This document shows positions 1 through 8,357 of a stretch of DNA of 64,000 nucleotides, in pieces. A program made the translations under genes and the position numbers. The DNA is from Flavobacterium sp. UMI-01. Lineage in GTDB: Bacteria; Bacteroidota; Bacteroidia; Flavobacteriales; Flavobacteriaceae. The first letter of the stretch is position 1, and every line of letters starts with the position of its first letter. The notes under the pieces are model-generated. The model worked only from the letters and a program-made list of their open reading frames with translations, was not told the DNA's origin and made no database searches. Location of the stretch: positions 310,001 through 374,000 of the forward strand of contig NZ_BPLU01000038.1 in the NCBI RefSeq assembly GCF_019656315.1. Reading direction: 5' to 3'.

Positions 1-145
1 ATTAAAAAGTACCACATTTGGTTTTTTAAGTAGCACTCTAGTGCATGCGTTTTTCTTCCCCTATAGAACTCATTATATTTAAACTTTAAATTCCTATTAT
101 ATAGTACCTAAAACCAACTATAAAATATTACTAATCTCTATTATT

Positions 146-1009
146 ATGAAAACAAAAATCATCCTACTACTTACTATGGCTTTTTTAACAAATGCCTACT
201 CCCAAGATTTAACTATACCTCCCAAAAAATATGCTGATTCTATTACGTTAGAAAAAGCACCTAAAAGACTCAATAATACGTTTCCGCTTTCAGACCAAAA
301 AAACAGTTCAAAATGGGTATTGCTAAAAGAGTATTCAGACGAATTTGATTCGAATAATTTGAACGAAACTAAATGGTTTCCTAATAACCCTAAATGGAAA
401 GGCCGTCAGCCCACGTATTTTCACCCTTCAAATATCAGTTTAAACAAAGGTGAATTAGTGATTAAGGTGAACCAACATGGAGATGAAAAATTACCCGAGG
501 GTTTTACACACTCAACAGGATTTATTAAAAGCAAAAAACAATTTTTATACGGTTATTTTGAAGCTGAATGCAAATTGATGGATGCTCCTTGGGTATCAGG
601 TTTTTGGATGACCAATGTAAGCAAAGACTGGTGGACAGAAATTGATATTTGCGAAAATGCCCCAGGAGTACTGCAAAACCGTCATGATTTGAATTCGAAT
701 ATTCACGTTTTTAAATCACCCGAAAATCAAGGCAATGTAAAAGCTCATTTTTCCAGAACCGAAAAATATTATTTCCCAAAAGAATTACAAGCTGATTATC
801 ATGTTTGGGGATTAGAATGGACGCCTGAATACATTCGGTTTTACATTGACGGCATCTTGTTTAGAGAAGCTAAAAATACGCATTGGCACCAGCCACTAGA
901 AATTAATTTCAATTGTGAATCCAACAAATGGTTTGGCGCCTTACCTGATGACAACCGCTTAAATGGAGAAATGCGTGTGAAATATTTTAGAGCTTGGCAG
1001 AAAAAATAA
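146..1009 (+). CDS. GH16 family secreted endo-galactanase, porphyranase-like
   Basis: A 287-residue protein with a Sec signal peptide (about residues 1-19, ending NAYS-Q). It is followed by a single GH16 beta-jelly-roll domain. The GH16 catalytic signature ExDxxE is present as EIDICE, giving Glu165 (nucleophile), Asp167 and Glu170 (acid/base). An early WKGRQPTYF segment resembles the WKGRxPxxF motif I associate with beta-porphyranases, and a related segment occurs in the GH16 at 52081-53367. GH16 enzymes cut internal beta-1,4 or beta-1,3 bonds in galactans and glucans; a red-algal galactan fits the neighbours. It is the only plus-strand enzyme and ends at a strong terminator facing the convergent GH16. 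No C-terminal sorting domain is present, so it is probably periplasmic or freely secreted. The subfamily assignment is inferred from motifs only. Confidence 0.88.
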   Translation: MKTKIILLLTMAFLTNAYSQDLTIPPKKYADSITLEKAPKRLNNTFPLSDQKNSSKWVLLKEYSDEFDSNNLNETKWFPNNPKWKGRQPTYFHPSNISLNKGELVIKVNQHGDEKLPEGFTHSTGFIKSKKQFLYGYFEAECKLMDAPWVSGFWMTNVSKDWWTEIDICENAPGVLQNRHDLNSNIHVFKSPENQGNVKAHFSRTEKYYFPKELQADYHVWGLEWTPEYIRFYIDGILFREAKNTHWHQPLEINFNCESNKWFGALPDDNRLNGEMRVKYFRAWQKK

Positions 1010-1045
1010 CAATTGTAGAAAATATCTCCATACTTTATAAATCAA

Positions 1046-1093
1046 AAAGGTTATTCTGAAAAACCATTAGGATGTTTTTCCAGAATAACCTTT
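1046..1093. terminator. Bidirectional hairpin terminator between convergent GH16 genes
   Basis: Perfect 13-bp arms (1046-1058 and 1081-1093) begin with AAAGGTTATTCTG. They are extended inward by a second AAAAAC/GTTTTT pairing. Runs of A and T lie on either side, so it can act in both directions, chiefly for the plus-strand GH16 that stops 36 bp earlier. Confidence 0.8.
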
Positions 1094-1121
1094 ATAGCTA
1101 CAAAGCTGTTCAATCACTATA

Positions 1122-1287
1122 ACTAAACTACTATGAACTGAAAGCCCGTAGATTTGGTTGTCAGATTAAAAAGATTAGCACCGATTAATCCTTTAAATCT
1201 TTATAATCTGTGGCTAAAATTTTTAGAAGCTAAAGCGAAATGCACTAAAGTTCATAGTTTTAACTCTTTTTTGTGACCAATAATTGA
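1122..1287. repeat. Intergenic repeat, copy 1 (short form)
   Basis: About 166 bp that reappear at 47947-48152 with only scattered differences. Both copies contain an imperfect dyad built on CACAGATTAAAAAGATT and its complement; in this copy the dyad arms are 1162-1176 and 1196-1210. This copy lacks 40 bp present in the other, and the missing piece is bounded by CAGAYTAAAA direct repeats, as expected for slippage or recombination. No open reading frame is evident. It lies downstream of both convergent GH16 genes. Confidence 0.8.
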
Positions 1288-1289
1288 GC

Positions 1290-2561
1290 TTATTTATTTT
1301 CTAATTTCCAAGTTCTTACCCAGTCCACTTTCATTGTATTGATTGAATTATCCCCTAAATCAGATTTGGATGCAAGACCACCTAGCCAACTAGCATCGGC
1401 TGTCCATAGGTCAAAAATGATCTCTAATTCTCTTGTAAACTCACGATTGATATAGGTTTGTCCTGAACGGTCTTGTCCTACCACTACCTTACCCGCTGGC
1501 TCACCATCAAGATAAAATTGAATGTTTTTAGAATCTTTCCACCAAACCCCGAAAGTGTGGTAGTTTTCGTTCCACTTTACTCCTTTAAGCGGATTCACAC
1601 TTGATAAATTGTTTTGATGAAAATTATCCTCATTTCTTATTTCAATTGGCGTTTTATTTGAATCCGCATGAAAATATTGCGAGTTCATTTGCAATGGAAA
1701 ATTAGGTTGACAACCACAAGAAGGCTTTGAGTTGTTTTCAATAATATCAATCTCATCTCTATTTGTGGAGTTTCCGTTATTTAGCCAATAAGTATTGTAG
1801 GCCGAAATATGTGCTGCTTTAATTCTCGCCTCAGTGTACATAGGGTAACTAATCTTAGTCTTAGAGTGTATCCTAGCCGACTGAAACCAGCGCCCTTCCG
1901 GATTACTTTCATTCAACGTAGCTTTTATCCATAAATTTCCATCAGCAACTCCTGAGTTCGTATTAGAGGTTGACATAAAAACAGGAACACCGTAATTCCA
2001 AGTCGATTTAAACCATTTATTAGCATCCCAACTGTTAAATTCATCCGATAAGTTTTCTTGTTTCACCCATTTTTTCCCCTCAGGTGTGGTATTTTGTAAG
2101 GATACAAAAGAAGGTAAATTAGGATCGATATTGTTAAAATCTGAAGCGACTAATACAAAATTTACTGTAATTTGAACAGTTGCAGTGGCTTTGTCGCCAT
2201 CTTTGTCAGTTATGGTATAGGTAAAACTATCGGATCCATGAAAATTGGTTTTAGGCAGGTATTCAAAAACCCCGTCTCTAATTTCAGTCACCGTACCATT
2301 TGTGGCATTTGACAATAATTTAAAATTATCACCACTACCACCATCATTACCTATGTTATCATTGGAAGAAACCGTCACTTGGTTAGCCACTCCTGAACTA
2401 CTATTTCTATTTACTGTTAAATTATCGTCTTGGGCTGTAGGTTTGCTATTTACAGTTGCAGGTTCTTCATTAGGAGAACTACTACAACTGAATAAAATAA
2501 CCATTGTTATAAAAAGAGTACTAATTTGATGTTTGATTTTTATAAATTGTTTTGTTTGCAT
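1290..2561 (-). CDS. GH16 family lipoprotein with N-terminal Ig/cadherin-like domain, agarase/porphyranase-like
   Basis: A 423-residue protein. A lipoprotein signal peptide ends at about residue 26 (LFSC). A cadherin-like 'tandem' Ig module spans about residues 40-135, with the typical DGVFEYLPKTNFHGSDSFTY pattern. The catalytic GH16 domain covers about 150-423. The active-site signature is EIDIIE: Glu270, Asp272 and Glu275. The C-terminal MKVDWVRTWK strand matches agarase-type GH16 enzymes. It is probably anchored on the outer membrane and cuts galactan chains there. It is a single-gene transcription unit with a perfect -7 element (complement of TATATTTG) at 2606-2613. GH16 membership is secure; agarase versus porphyranase is not resolved. 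Confidence 0.9.
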   Translation of the reverse strand: MQTKQFIKIKHQISTLFITMVILFSCSSSPNEEPATVNSKPTAQDDNLTVNRNSSSGVANQVTVSSNDNIGNDGGSGDNFKLLSNATNGTVTEIRDGVFEYLPKTNFHGSDSFTYTITDKDGDKATATVQITVNFVLVASDFNNIDPNLPSFVSLQNTTPEGKKWVKQENLSDEFNSWDANKWFKSTWNYGVPVFMSTSNTNSGVADGNLWIKATLNESNPEGRWFQSARIHSKTKISYPMYTEARIKAAHISAYNTYWLNNGNSTNRDEIDIIENNSKPSCGCQPNFPLQMNSQYFHADSNKTPIEIRNEDNFHQNNLSSVNPLKGVKWNENYHTFGVWWKDSKNIQFYLDGEPAGKVVVGQDRSGQTYINREFTRELEIIFDLWTADASWLGGLASKSDLGDNSINTMKVDWVRTWKLENK

Positions 2562-2870
2562 AGTTTTTAAAATTAATTCTTTTGAAAAGAGATTATAGCT
2601 ATTCGCAAATATATTTTTTAGAATAATAACCTAATGATTTTATTACTAGACAATAACTGAACACGGGTTTATTTTTTTGTTTTTATCACTAACTGACTCG
2701 TAAATAATGTCATTCATAAATAGTAAAAATCTTTAAGAAAGTTCAAATTAGCAAATCTGTAATTTGTCACTGAAACATTCCAAAACAATCTATTTTCCTT
2801 AAATTAACTAAGGCTCCTATTGTAAATCGAAGCCCTATCTTAATCACTATAACATTTAATGAAATCTGTT
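2562..2870. promoter_or_regulatory. Gene-free stretch with promoter for the GH16 at 1290-2561
   Basis: This 309-bp region has no credible gene. A -7 element (minus strand TATATTTG) sits at 2606-2613. Further upstream at about 2660-2670 is AACACGGGTTTA, a near copy of which (AACACGGGTTAA) lies at 62156-62167 upstream of the sulfatase at 60343. The rest is AT-rich with no other structure seen. Confidence 0.5.
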
Positions 2871-2871
2871 G

Positions 2872-3171
2872 TTAATTTTTCCAATAGTTTTCAAACTCAA
2901 CCATTTTTTCTTTACCTAGTAATTTATTTACTCTTGCAAAATGTGCTTGGTTTATTGCTTTAACTTTTTCTTTCTCTTCATCAGCAGATAAACCTTGAGA
3001 TTTAACCTCTTTTACTTTTTCATTTTTTTCTTTAACAAAAGTTCGTAATTGACTGGCTTGACTTTCTTCTAATTTTAATTCTTTTATAGCTCCTTCAATA
3101 TTTTTTACTTCTTGTGCAGTAACATTGAATGTCAACATTACTAAAAACGCTGATACAATTAATTTTTTCAT
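2872..3171 (-). CDS. Small secreted helical protein of unknown function
   Basis: A roughly 99-residue protein when started at the second Met (MKKLIVSAFL). A signal peptide ends near TAQ; the rest is a Lys/Glu-rich, probably all-helical domain ending FENYWKN. This start is preferred because the -7 box at 3199-3206 leaves only about 10 nt before the upstream in-frame Met at 3183. Similar short secreted helical proteins occur in Flavobacteriaceae, loosely resembling Spy/CpxP-type chaperones in composition, but I do not recognise a family. It is a single gene with a constitutive-looking promoter and lacks the direct-repeat element seen at PUL promoters, so its link to the locus is uncertain. Confidence 0.65.
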   Translation of the reverse strand: MKKLIVSAFLVMLTFNVTAQEVKNIEGAIKELKLEESQASQLRTFVKEKNEKVKEVKSQGLSADEEKEKVKAINQAHFARVNKLLGKEKMVEFENYWKN

Positions 3172-3198
3172 TATAATATTCATTTATTGGTTATCACA

Positions 3199-3226
3199 CA
3201 AATATAGAAAACACAAGGCTTCACAA
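3199..3226 (-). promoter_or_regulatory. TTG/TAnnTTTG promoter of the small secreted protein
   Basis: On the minus strand, TTG (3226-3224) is followed by 17 bp and TATATTTG (3206-3199), matching the Bacteroidota housekeeping promoter pattern. Confidence 0.55.
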
Positions 3227-3418
3227 TAAAATGTCTGTTACATTAAAGACATTTATTATATAAACGGAATCATTTATTGCAATAGGTATCGCAATTTTAA
3301 GATAATTCACCTGTTATTTGTAATCTTTTCAACTACTCTAATTTGTAATTATCCTTATAAAATAGTTCCAAGTAAAAGCTTCAAGTCAATTTTCAGTAAA
3401 AAAATATTCTTTGTCGCT

Positions 3419-4930
3419 TTACAATTTGGTTGCTTTTTCTGTTGCTCTGATTTGGTTATAGGTTTCAAAAAGACTAGCTACTTTGGATTGGTATTTTGGA
3501 TTGTCAATCAGGTTTTCGTTTTCCTTCTCTTCTAGATTGTCGTTCAAATTGTAAAGCGCAAAAGGTTTTCTGATTTGGTCACTTTTATCTTTTTTGTCAA
3601 AAGCAATTATTAATTTCCATCCGTCTTGGGTTATGATGGCTTCTTTTGAAGTTCCAGATTGTGAAATGATATACGGATGCACAGGCGATTTACTTTTCCC
3701 TAATAAAATAGGCAATAAATTAGCGGAATCTATAGCCTGACCTTCAGGTATTTTTTGATTGGTTACTGCGGCAAGTGTGCCCAAAATATCCAATCCTACA
3801 ATAGGAGTATCAGATATGGATTCGGCTTTGATTTGTCCCGGCCATGAAACGATAAAGGGTACACGATGTCCACCTTCATAAGGTTGGTTTTTTCCTCCGC
3901 GATAAATATCACTTGATTTATGTCCAGATTGACCCGTTTCCTTAATTTGTAATCCTCCATTATCCGAAGTAAAAATGAAGATAGTATTGTCATACTCCCC
4001 TTTTTTCTTTAAAGCCGCTATCAACATTTCAATTTGCACATCTAGCTCTTTAATCATGTCCATATGAGCGGAAGGAGTTGAACCTGCAATTTTTTTGCCG
4101 TTCAATTCCTTTGAAGGCGAATGAGGCAAATGTACCGCTAGCGAACAGTAATACATAAAAAATGGACTTTTTTTATCTGTTTTTTCAATAAAATTAACCG
4201 CTTTGTTTACTAAAAGGGGCCCCATATTGTGTGGATCCCAAGCAGTGTCTCCTAGACCTTCCTCTTTGTCGAGCGTAACGCCAATTTTCGTCATGTTTTC
4301 TTGCGAAATAAATCCGATTTTTGAATTACTTTCCAGAGGCATCCATTTTTCATTTTCATAAACGGCATAGGGCACGTTTTGAATTCCAGATGGAAACATC
4401 AAACTGTAGTCAAATCCGTTTTGTTTAGGACCATTACCCGCAATTTGGCGAATATCAACATCCATTTCAATTTTCTGACGTGAACCTTGGTAAATTTTGT
4501 TCGGGTTATCCTTTTCGTAAAAATCGGATCCAAATCCCCATTTCCCAAAGAAAGCCGTACTGTAGCCCGCATTTTTCATCAACTTCCCTAAGGTCAATTG
4601 ATCTGGTTTGATAGGCGAAGGCTGATAAGAACCCCAAACACCCCAAGGCGCATAACTGCGGTAACAGTTGTTCCCCGTCATAATGGCATAACGTGATGGA
4701 GCACACAAAGCGGCCGGTGCATGTGCATCTGTAAAAATCATTCCTTCTCGCGCTAATTGATCTAAGGCAGGTGTTTCCAGTATAATTTTATCCGAGTGTA
4801 ATTTGCGATAATACGACAAATCTCCTGTTCCTATATCATCGGCGAGAACAACAATTACATTCGGTTTTTTTTGAGCTGTGGCACTTAAAGCTAGTGCTAG
4901 ACTAAGTGCTAAAAGGATGTTTTTTTTCAT
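3419..4930 (-). CDS. S1 family sulfatase
   Basis: A 503-residue secreted sulfatase with a signal peptide (about 1-19, ending SATA-Q). The N-terminal metal-binding segment is VVLADDIGTGDLS. The formylglycine signature is CAPSR with Cys76 as the modified residue, followed by the usual AIMTGN and FGKWGFG segments. A metal site, TSDNGG, lies in the second half. S1 sulfatases hydrolyse sulfate esters; in this setting the substrate would be an oligogalactan sulfate in the periplasm. The gene follows the propeller protein at 5048-7606 by about 117 bp with a weak hairpin between them, so it could be the last gene of the beta-helix operon. Positional specificity (2-, 4- or 6-sulfate) cannot be read from the sequence. 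Maturation needs an anaerobic-type or FGE sulfatase-maturing enzyme not present in the window. Confidence 0.93.
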   Translation of the reverse strand: MKKNILLALSLALALSATAQKKPNVIVVLADDIGTGDLSYYRKLHSDKIILETPALDQLAREGMIFTDAHAPAALCAPSRYAIMTGNNCYRSYAPWGVWGSYQPSPIKPDQLTLGKLMKNAGYSTAFFGKWGFGSDFYEKDNPNKIYQGSRQKIEMDVDIRQIAGNGPKQNGFDYSLMFPSGIQNVPYAVYENEKWMPLESNSKIGFISQENMTKIGVTLDKEEGLGDTAWDPHNMGPLLVNKAVNFIEKTDKKSPFFMYYCSLAVHLPHSPSKELNGKKIAGSTPSAHMDMIKELDVQIEMLIAALKKKGEYDNTIFIFTSDNGGLQIKETGQSGHKSSDIYRGGKNQPYEGGHRVPFIVSWPGQIKAESISDTPIVGLDILGTLAAVTNQKIPEGQAIDSANLLPILLGKSKSPVHPYIISQSGTSKEAIITQDGWKLIIAFDKKDKSDQIRKPFALYNLNDNLEEKENENLIDNPKYQSKVASLFETYNQIRATEKATKL

Positions 4931-4990
4931 TTCTTTAATTTAAATTCTATTTTCTTCAAGAGAGTGTAAGGATTGCTCCAATTTCTCAAA

Positions 4991-5010
4991 CCTGCCTATC
5001 GAAAGACAGG
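4991..5010 (-). terminator. Weak hairpin between propeller gene and sulfatase
   Basis: A six-base stem CCTGTC/GGCAGG with an eight-base loop on the minus strand is followed by only a short T run. It may attenuate rather than end transcription into the sulfatase at 3419. Confidence 0.35.
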
Positions 5011-5047
5011 TCTTTATACTTATTGATAATTTCTGTTCTTTTTTCGC

Positions 5048-7606
5048 TTATTTTATAATTGCCTTAGCCCATCCACTTCCTTTGAGCGCACACCACAAGA
5101 TGGATTCATCCTCTGGGTCTGGTTTTAAGTCGGTAATGGTATCGGGTTGTCCTAAATTTTTATTGATTTTGGTCCACGTTTTTCCAGCATCCTTTGAGAG
5201 ATAAGCTCCTGGATTGACATTAGTAGCGCCTTTGGCTTCGTTTTGAGCCGCTACTACCACAGTAATCAAATTGGAATTTAATGGCGAAGTTTCGGTTTGC
5301 CATACATAAGGCATATCGAATATTTTTTCCCAACTTTTTCCATTGTTTTTGCTTCTCCACACGCCACCTTCGTCAAAAGTACCCATTTTAGTTCCACAAG
5401 AAATGTAAATATCCTTGGTCTTTTTATCTACAAAAACGTTGTTTACTGATTTAATTGCCGACGGAATAGCTACGGCCTCCCAATTACTCGCGCCATTGGT
5501 TGTTCTATACAAACCACCCAAAACTCCTTTTTTACCTTGATTTGAAGCAGCATATAAAACCGAAGGATTTTCAGGATCCATCGCAATTCGGTTCACACTA
5601 GCGCCTTCAGGTAAACCCGTATTACTCAAGTTCCAAGTTAATCCTCCATCGCTACTTTTCATCACACCTAAAATATTAAACTCGTCCGACAATTTACTAT
5701 CACTAACCTCCGAAATGGCATTGGCAATAACCGTAAAATAGATATTTTTGGGATTCTTATAATCGATACTTAGAGAATATTGAAAAATATGCTCCGAAGA
5801 AGTGTTCCCCGTCCAAGGCAAAGGAACAGAAAGGTCTTCCCATGTTTTTCCGCCATCAGTACTGCGTCTGAAAGCACCGCGATGATCTTGTCTGAACATC
5901 AAAATGTAAATTATATTGGGATCCTTAGGATGAACGGCTACTGAAGCAATCGAGGTTGCTCCTTTTTCATTAACCTGACCTTCAATTTGCTTGACCGCAA
6001 CCGCATTTTTATCTGGATAATCATCTAAACTTGCATTTTCCCATAAACCGTGTTCGCCACTACAAAAGAATTTTCGTCCTTTGATACCTGTGTCCAATAA
6101 CATAAAACGACCTGGTAAGTTGCTTCCGCCACGACCTACCCAATGCTTGCTACCCGATTTGGTTTCGATATCATCTACTTGTTCCCAAGATTGACCACCG
6201 TTATTGGAACGTAAAATTTGTTGTTCGATACAAATAAAAAGTTCGCCTTTGTTATTGATTTGCATAAAACGATTCCCTGAAATTTCAGGACGATGATCAA
6301 TTTCCGCTTGAAGGTGTGCAAATTTAGTGTTTTCACCTAATGGATTGTTTCGAGATTCCCAATACGCTTTGTCTTTATTAGCAGCCCAATCTTTACCTGT
6401 ACGCGCGGTAGCTATCCAATTTTTTCCTCCATCGGTAGTTTTCCAAACGTCTCCAGGTCCAAAAGCTTTATCGTGTTTTACATTGTACGAAATGTAAATT
6501 TCATCTTTGTTCAAAGGATTTACCACCAAGCGATTAAAGGTAGTAAACATTTCAGTTGGTAAATTAGGATATTGCTCCTTGATGCTATTCTCTGACTTTC
6601 CAAACCAAAAAGCCATCGTTTTCCAATAGCCTCTTATAGCATCATAAGTCGTAATTTTAGTGTAATCCAAAGCTATATTTCCTGAAATAGACGACCAGTT
6701 TCTACCGCCATCCGTACTTTTATAAATACCTCCTTTTGTTTTTAGAGTTTTGCCATCGGGTATATAGAACGTTTGTTCGAGTACATAAAGTACAAACTCT
6801 TTTGTTTTTGGATTGTAATAGGACGCCATATCACGAGGTAAATTGTTCGGCAAACCTGTAGCGCTGATTTCCCAATTTTCGCCTTGATCCGTACTGCGAT
6901 ACACCCCCGAATTGGTTGCCATGATGATGTTTTTCGAATTGTTTGGATCCACAATAATCCGACCTACATCTAGCGTTTCAGGCAAGCCGTTGGTGATTTT
7001 TTTCCAGGTTTTACCTTTGTCGGAGCTTTTTAGAATATTGCCATAAGATGCGTATTTATAAACTACCCCTTTAAGATTATTAAGGCTTCTGTGATTGGCT
7101 TTTACGTTCCAAAAATCGCCACTACCCACGTACCAATTGTTGTCATTTGAAGGATCCACAGCCAAGCTCGCATAACGGCCTTTACCGATAAAATCAGGCA
7201 CTTTATTCCAGTTTTTGCCTGTATTATCCGTTCGATATAAATCTCCTCTCACATCAATGGCTAAACCAAAAGAGGCGGTTTGACGAGAAAATTCAATGGC
7301 TTGCACCCGACGCATATCGCTACCATTGCCATCATAATCTTTAATGGTATGCCATGATTTTCCGTTATCCCAAGTACCGTAACTATTGAACATATCGGGT
7401 GACATGAACATTACATTGGTATTTGTGGGATGACACCAATATTGTTCGCAATAACCCGCCATTCCTGGTCCAAACTGACGCCACTCCACAGCATCAGTTG
7501 AGGTGACTTTTTCAGTTTGTAATTTTTTAAAATATTTTTTGTCTAGTTGCGCGTATCCTTGAAACGAAAAACTAGCCAAAAAGAGAAGGATTATTGTATT
7601 TTTCAT
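5048..7606 (-). CDS. Secreted multi-repeat beta-propeller protein (BNR/Asp-box, sortilin/GH74-like)
   Basis: An 852-residue protein from the Met that opens a normal signal peptide (MKNTIILLFLASF), four codons inside the longest frame. Asp-box repeats of the SxDxGxxW type recur along the whole chain, for example STDQGENW, STDGGRNW, TTDGGKNW, STDGGKTW, SSDGGLTW, SKNNGKSW and SKDAGKTW. This implies one or two seven-bladed propellers as in GH74 enzymes or VPS10/sortilin domains. A WCHP-containing N-terminal segment and a WVGRGG loop are distinctive. No C-terminal sorting domain is present. It sits third in an operon after the beta-helix and FN3 genes. It could be a glycoside hydrolase on the algal galactan or a glycan-binding protein; catalytic residues cannot be assigned. 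Confidence 0.8.
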   Translation of the reverse strand: MKNTIILLFLASFSFQGYAQLDKKYFKKLQTEKVTSTDAVEWRQFGPGMAGYCEQYWCHPTNTNVMFMSPDMFNSYGTWDNGKSWHTIKDYDGNGSDMRRVQAIEFSRQTASFGLAIDVRGDLYRTDNTGKNWNKVPDFIGKGRYASLAVDPSNDNNWYVGSGDFWNVKANHRSLNNLKGVVYKYASYGNILKSSDKGKTWKKITNGLPETLDVGRIIVDPNNSKNIIMATNSGVYRSTDQGENWEISATGLPNNLPRDMASYYNPKTKEFVLYVLEQTFYIPDGKTLKTKGGIYKSTDGGRNWSSISGNIALDYTKITTYDAIRGYWKTMAFWFGKSENSIKEQYPNLPTEMFTTFNRLVVNPLNKDEIYISYNVKHDKAFGPGDVWKTTDGGKNWIATARTGKDWAANKDKAYWESRNNPLGENTKFAHLQAEIDHRPEISGNRFMQINNKGELFICIEQQILRSNNGGQSWEQVDDIETKSGSKHWVGRGGSNLPGRFMLLDTGIKGRKFFCSGEHGLWENASLDDYPDKNAVAVKQIEGQVNEKGATSIASVAVHPKDPNIIYILMFRQDHRGAFRRSTDGGKTWEDLSVPLPWTGNTSSEHIFQYSLSIDYKNPKNIYFTVIANAISEVSDSKLSDEFNILGVMKSSDGGLTWNLSNTGLPEGASVNRIAMDPENPSVLYAASNQGKKGVLGGLYRTTNGASNWEAVAIPSAIKSVNNVFVDKKTKDIYISCGTKMGTFDEGGVWRSKNNGKSWEKIFDMPYVWQTETSPLNSNLITVVVAAQNEAKGATNVNPGAYLSKDAGKTWTKINKNLGQPDTITDLKPDPEDESILWCALKGSGWAKAIIK

Positions 7607-7670
7607 GGTAAGGGGCATTCTCTTGGGTTTACATCAAGATTGCAACAGCGTTCATTTAACAGGTTTTTAT

Positions 7671-8357
7671 TTATTGTGTTTTAAAATCAAATATAGGTGA
7701 AGTAGAACGATTGTTTTTAGCATCAATGGTTACCACTTTCCAATAATAAATTGTTTTAGGCGCTACATTTAGATTTGTAATTTGTTTATTGATTGTTGTA
7801 GTATGTAAAAGAGTTGGAGGATTTGTAGTTCCAAAATAGACCTCATACTTTGAGATATCGTTATCAATATCAGTTGTATTCCATTGTAGCGTTACAGAAT
7901 TTGATGAAACAGTACTGCCCATTAGTGGACTTACAACATCTGCGGGAAAAGGGGCATAATTACTAATCCCTTCCCCTGCATTGTAAAATTTCCAAGTTTC
8001 AGAGCTAGCTGTTGAAGTAGTAGTATTTGATTTTGAAATTACTTTCCAAGAATAAGGTACACCTCTTACTAAAGTAAATGTCACCGTAGGAGTACCTACT
8101 TCTTTCTCAGTTACAACTTTGGTATTCAAATTAGTCACCACAACAGTGTATTTATCGGTATGGTTTGAAGCTTTCCACTGGAAATCCACCTTGTTCTCTG
8201 TAGTTGAAACAAGGGTTCCTGTATTGCATTCCGTATCTTTCAAAGGGGATGTTAATAGAGCAGCAACTGGACTAGGACTCGTTTCAGCTGTGTCCTTACT
8301 ACAACTTATAGATAGGAAAAGCATTGATAACATAATGATTTTTAACAAATGGTTCAT
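7671..8357 (-). CDS. Fibronectin type III lipoprotein, putative surface glycan-binding protein
   Basis: A 228-residue lipoprotein (signal peptide ending LSISC, Cys about 19). Two fibronectin-III-like beta-sandwich modules span about residues 35-125 and 135-228; both have the YxW/YYWKV strand typical of the fold, and the second ends PIFDFKTQ. It has no catalytic motif. Its start codon overlaps the stop of the upstream beta-helix gene (8354) by 4 bp (ATGA), so the two are translationally coupled. The propeller gene follows 64 bp downstream. It probably serves as a surface anchor or binder working with those two proteins; that role is inference. Confidence 0.75.
   Translation of the reverse strand: MNHLLKIIMLSMLFLSISCSKDTAETSPSPVAALLTSPLKDTECNTGTLVSTTENKVDFQWKASNHTDKYTVVVTNLNTKVVTEKEVGTPTVTFTLVRGVPYSWKVISKSNTTTSTASSETWKFYNAGEGISNYAPFPADVVSPLMGSTVSSNSVTLQWNTTDIDNDISKYEVYFGTTNPPTLLHTTTINKQITNLNVAPKTIYYWKVVTIDAKNNRSTSPIFDFKTQ

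Noticed and set aside
2245..2529. Plus-strand open frame opposite the GH16 at 1290-2561.
   Set aside because: Antisense shadow of a well-supported gene; no signal peptide, domain or ribosome binding site. The same holds for the other short frames lying inside real genes.
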